Assembly (NCBI GenBank): GCA_965230525.1
Contig: OZ246008.1
Location: 1,984,001-2,048,000 of the forward strand
DNA from: GCA-002733465 sp965230525
Lineage (GTDB): Bacteria; Pseudomonadota; Gammaproteobacteria; Enterobacterales; Kangiellaceae
Length of the DNA: 64,000 bases
Direction of reading: 5' to 3'
The first letter of the stretch is position 1. Each line of letters starts with the position of its first letter. The notes under the pieces are model-generated. The model had not been told where the DNA came from. It saw only the letters and a list, made by a program, of their open reading frames with translations, and searched no databases. A program made the translations under genes and the position numbers. This document shows, in pieces, positions 61,537-64,000 of the stretch.

Positions 61537-64000
61537 ATGAAAACGATAACGGTCTTAGTGTTTAGCCTGGTGTTGGTTGGCTTTTCTTGTAGTGTATTTT
61601 CCAAATCAGATGGTCGAGTTGACTTGGACTACTACTTGGAAAATGCTTCTTCAAAATCAACTCCTTATTTAAGCGACATTCCAACCCCAGAAAGTCATCT
61701 CGGCTATCAGGTGGGGGAGTGGCATGTTAGGCCTGAACAGATTGACAGCTACTTTCAGCAATTGGCAGCGCTCTCGCCAAGGGTGAAAATTGAAACTTAT
61801 GCACAGAGCTATGAAAAGCGACCTCTCGCGTTAGTTTATATTTCTTCTGAGAAAAACATTAAGAATTTAGAAACGCTCAGGCAACAGCATTTAAAAATGC
61901 AAAAATCGGTTGATCGACCTGCAGTGACTTGGATGGGGTACAGCGTTCATGGAAATGAAGCGAGTGGCAGTAATGCCGCTTTATTGTTTGGTTATCATTT
62001 GGCAGCGGCCACCGACCCAGAAACCTTAAAGCAACTCGATGACCAAATAATTATTATTGACCCAAAACTTAATCCCGATGGCTTATCAAGGTTTGCGCAT
62101 TGGGCAAATAGTTATCGAAGTAAACATCCCAATAGCGATGCTCAAACGCGAGAACACAATGAGGCTTGGCCTAGAGGGCGAACTAACCATTATTGGTTTG
62201 ACTTAAATCGAGATTGGCTGTTGTTACAGCATCCTGAATCACGTGGTCGTGTCGCGATGTTTCACCACTGGAAACCCAATGTATTAACCGACTTTCACGA
62301 GATGGGAACCAATAGCACTTATTTCTTTCAGCCGGGTGTTAAGTCGAGACAAAACCCACTGACCCCGAAAGAAAACTTCGATTTAACCAACCGAATTGCC
62401 CAGTACCATGCAAAGGCTCTAGATAACATCGGTAGTCTGTACTACACCAAAGAAGATTTTGATGATTTTTATTATGGAAAGGGCAGTACCTATCCGGATA
62501 TCAATGGCTCAATCGGCATTTTATTTGAACAGGCGAGTGCTCGAGGTCATTTACAGGAGTCGGTGAATGGAGACGTATCCTTTCCTTTTGCGATAAAAAA
62601 TCAATTGACCACTTCGTTTTCAACCATTAAAGCAGTCCAAGAAAATCGTAAACAGTTGCTTAATTATCAAAGAACTTTTTATCAGAAGGCTAAGTTAGAT
62701 GCTAAAGCAAATCGCCAAAGGGCTGTTGTCTATCGTTCAAGTGATAGCTACCGAATGGAACAGTTCAATCGAATCTTGGCGGGTCATCAAATCGAGGTTT
62801 ACCCACTGGCGAGAGACTTAGAAATTAATGGTCAAAAATTTGATTCCTCTACTTCCTTTATTGTTCCATTTAGACAACAACAGTCACGTTTAATTGAAGC
62901 TATCTTTGAAAAACGACAGACGTTTGAAGACAACACCTTTTATGATGTTTCGAGTTGGACCTTACCGTTAGCATTTGATATCAATTACCAGCCTTTGAGT
63001 CGCTCAGACTTTGATCAGGAATTACTGCAAAAACAATCGGCAAAATCGACTCGTGTTTTCGAAAGTATTGATGAGAAAACGGTAGCGTTGGTATTCGATT
63101 GGCGAAATTTTATGACCGCCAATTTGTTAAATTATCTCCATGAAAATGAAGTGGTAACCCGTGTGGTGGGTAAACCGGTGACATTAAAAACAGCCAACGG
63201 AAATCAACAGGTTCAAACTGGCGACATCATTGTGCCGATTCGTTCGCAAGCGATGTCTCGCCAACAATTGGAATCAATATTAGTTGATAAAGTTAATCAA
63301 TTAGCGCTTGCACCGATAGATGTTCGATCGGGGTTTGCAGTTGATGGTCCTGATTTGGGAAGCCCGAGTTTCAACACCTTAAAATCAATCAATCCGATGA
63401 TGGTGATTGATGGTGGTGTCAGTAGTTATCAGGCCGGTGAAGTTTGGCATTTGCTCGATCAACGGTTAAATCAACCATTGTCAATGATGACCGCCGGACA
63501 GTTATTGCGTTTTGACTTGGACAAATACACTCATATTATTTTAGTGGACGGTCGCTATAACTTTTCCGACGCTGCGGTCAGCAAATTGGAAAAATGGGTT
63601 AAATCGGGCGGAATATTAATTACTCAATCGCGTGCTTCAAAATGGCTAGCGGAAAGAGACTGGATTTCCAGTGACGCAGTAGATTTAGATAATGCCAAAG
63701 ATACGGATTTGGCTTATGAGCAGATGGATGATCATCGAGCGGAACATTTTATCGGTGGTGCAATTGCATCCACCACAATCGATTTAAGCCACCCGCTGGC
63801 CTATGGGGTTGAGGATTCACAGTTGGCCGTTTTTAAACGGGGACAGTTCAGTTTTTCTGAGCCAAGAGAGCCTTTTGTTTCGGTGGCACGATTTAATAAA
63901 AAACCACTAATAGCAGGCTATATGTCGCAAGCCAATCAAGATAATTTGGCTAACAAAACGAGTATTTTAGTTCAAGGTTTTGGGCGTGGAAAATTGATAG
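61537..64000 (+). CDS. M14-family zinc carboxypeptidase (3' end outside window)
   Basis: At least 821 residues, open to the window end. Signal peptide MKTITVLVFSLVLVGFSCSVFS; the leader has GGGGA before the ATG. The catalytic M14 domain (about 45-370) contains the zinc pair in GYSVHGNEASGSN (HxxE), the third ligand in LTDFHEMGTNSTYFF, the substrate Arg/Asn region DLNRDWLLLQHPE and the catalytic Glu in IGILFEQASARGH. A long C-terminal region continues with a class-I glutamine amidotransferase-like fold (IMLVDGRYNFSDAAVSKLEK-type segment, SGGILITQSRAS). Proteins with this layout are large exported peptidases of marine bacteria. Cleaves peptide C-termini in the periplasm or outside. Confidence 0.93.
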   Translation, partial: MKTITVLVFSLVLVGFSCSVFSKSDGRVDLDYYLENASSKSTPYLSDIPTPESHLGYQVGEWHVRPEQIDSYFQQLAALSPRVKIETYAQSYEKRPLALVYISSEKNIKNLETLRQQHLKMQKSVDRPAVTWMGYSVHGNEASGSNAALLFGYHLAAATDPETLKQLDDQIIIIDPKLNPDGLSRFAHWANSYRSKHPNSDAQTREHNEAWPRGRTNHYWFDLNRDWLLLQHPESRGRVAMFHHWKPNVLTDFHEMGTNSTYFFQPGVKSRQNPLTPKENFDLTNRIAQYHAKALDNIGSLYYTKEDFDDFYYGKGSTYPDINGSIGILFEQASARGHLQESVNGDVSFPFAIKNQLTTSFSTIKAVQENRKQLLNYQRTFYQKAKLDAKANRQRAVVYRSSDSYRMEQFNRILAGHQIEVYPLARDLEINGQKFDSSTSFIVPFRQQQSRLIEAIFEKRQTFEDNTFYDVSSWTLPLAFDINYQPLSRSDFDQELLQKQSAKSTRVFESIDEKTVALVFDWRNFMTANLLNYLHENEVVTRVVGKPVTLKTANGNQQVQTGDIIVPIRSQAMSRQQLESILVDKVNQLALAPIDVRSGFAVDGPDLGSPSFNTLKSINPMMVIDGGVSSYQAGEVWHLLDQRLNQPLSMMTAGQLLRFDLDKYTHIILVDGRYNFSDAAVSKLEKWVKSGGILITQSRASKWLAERDWISSDAVDLDNAKDTDLAYEQMDDHRAEHFIGGAIASTTIDLSHPLAYGVEDSQLAVFKRGQFSFSEPREPFVSVARFNKKPLIAGYMSQANQDNLANKTSILVQGFGRGKLI

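Overview
The window looks like a chromosomal segment of a marine, AT-rich, Gram-negative gammaproteobacterium. Supporting signs are TonB-dependent receptors, lipoproteins with clear lipoboxes, NfuA, a DUF3192 lipoprotein, many c-di-GMP and two-component genes, and a complete alginate degradation locus. The gene content would fit Alteromonadales or Kangiellaceae-like lineages, but the genus cannot be fixed from this sequence alone. No rRNA, tRNA, CRISPR array, insertion sequence or phage was recognised.

Region 1 (1-2581) holds two overlapping amidohydrolase genes; the second has lost the metal-binding motif. Region 2 (about 2.6-29.1 kb) is an alginate utilisation locus. It contains two TonB-dependent receptors, a very large repeat-bearing lipoprotein, two PL7 alginate lyases (one a lipoprotein with a carbohydrate-binding domain), a PL6 lyase, a PL17 oligoalginate lyase, KdgF, an MFS uronate transporter, a DEHU reductase, KDG kinase and KDPG aldolase, plus a FadR-type GntR regulator. 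Six copies of a 13-bp palindrome (TTGGTAATACCAA and variants) lie in front of the receptor, lipoprotein, reductase, regulator and lyase units and are probably its operators. The inferred flow is: surface PL7 enzymes cut alginate, the receptors import oligomers, periplasmic PL6 and PL17 make unsaturated monouronates, MFS takes these into the cytoplasm, KdgF helps convert them to DEHU, the reductase makes KDG, then KdgK and Eda give pyruvate and glyceraldehyde 3-phosphate.

Inside this locus, at 6.16-7.58 kb on the opposite strand, three small unknown genes are each followed by an attC-like imperfect palindrome. They look like integron cassettes without a visible integrase.

Region 3 (29.2-32.6 kb) has an ECF sigma factor, a membrane HEAT-like protein that may be its anti-sigma, a DUF4097-like exported protein and an exported protein made of about 32-residue repeats. 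Region 4 (32.8-48.8 kb) is rich in signalling: a PAS-GAF-PAS-GGDEF-EAL-CZB protein, two response regulators coupled to a lone type II secretion F-domain protein, a histidine kinase / Cys-rich protein / degenerate HD-GYP regulator operon, and a GGDEF-EAL-REC protein, with metabolic and transport genes between.

Region 5 (49-64 kb) holds a DUF885 lipoprotein peptidase, an FAD-linked oxidase of the D-lactate dehydrogenase type, a porin/PstS-like/chemoreceptor group, a MscS-like channel, modC and modB, nfuA, modA and the start of an M14 carboxypeptidase. Four intergenic spacers carry unrelated short tandem repeats (units of 7, 14, 16 and 7/14 bp).
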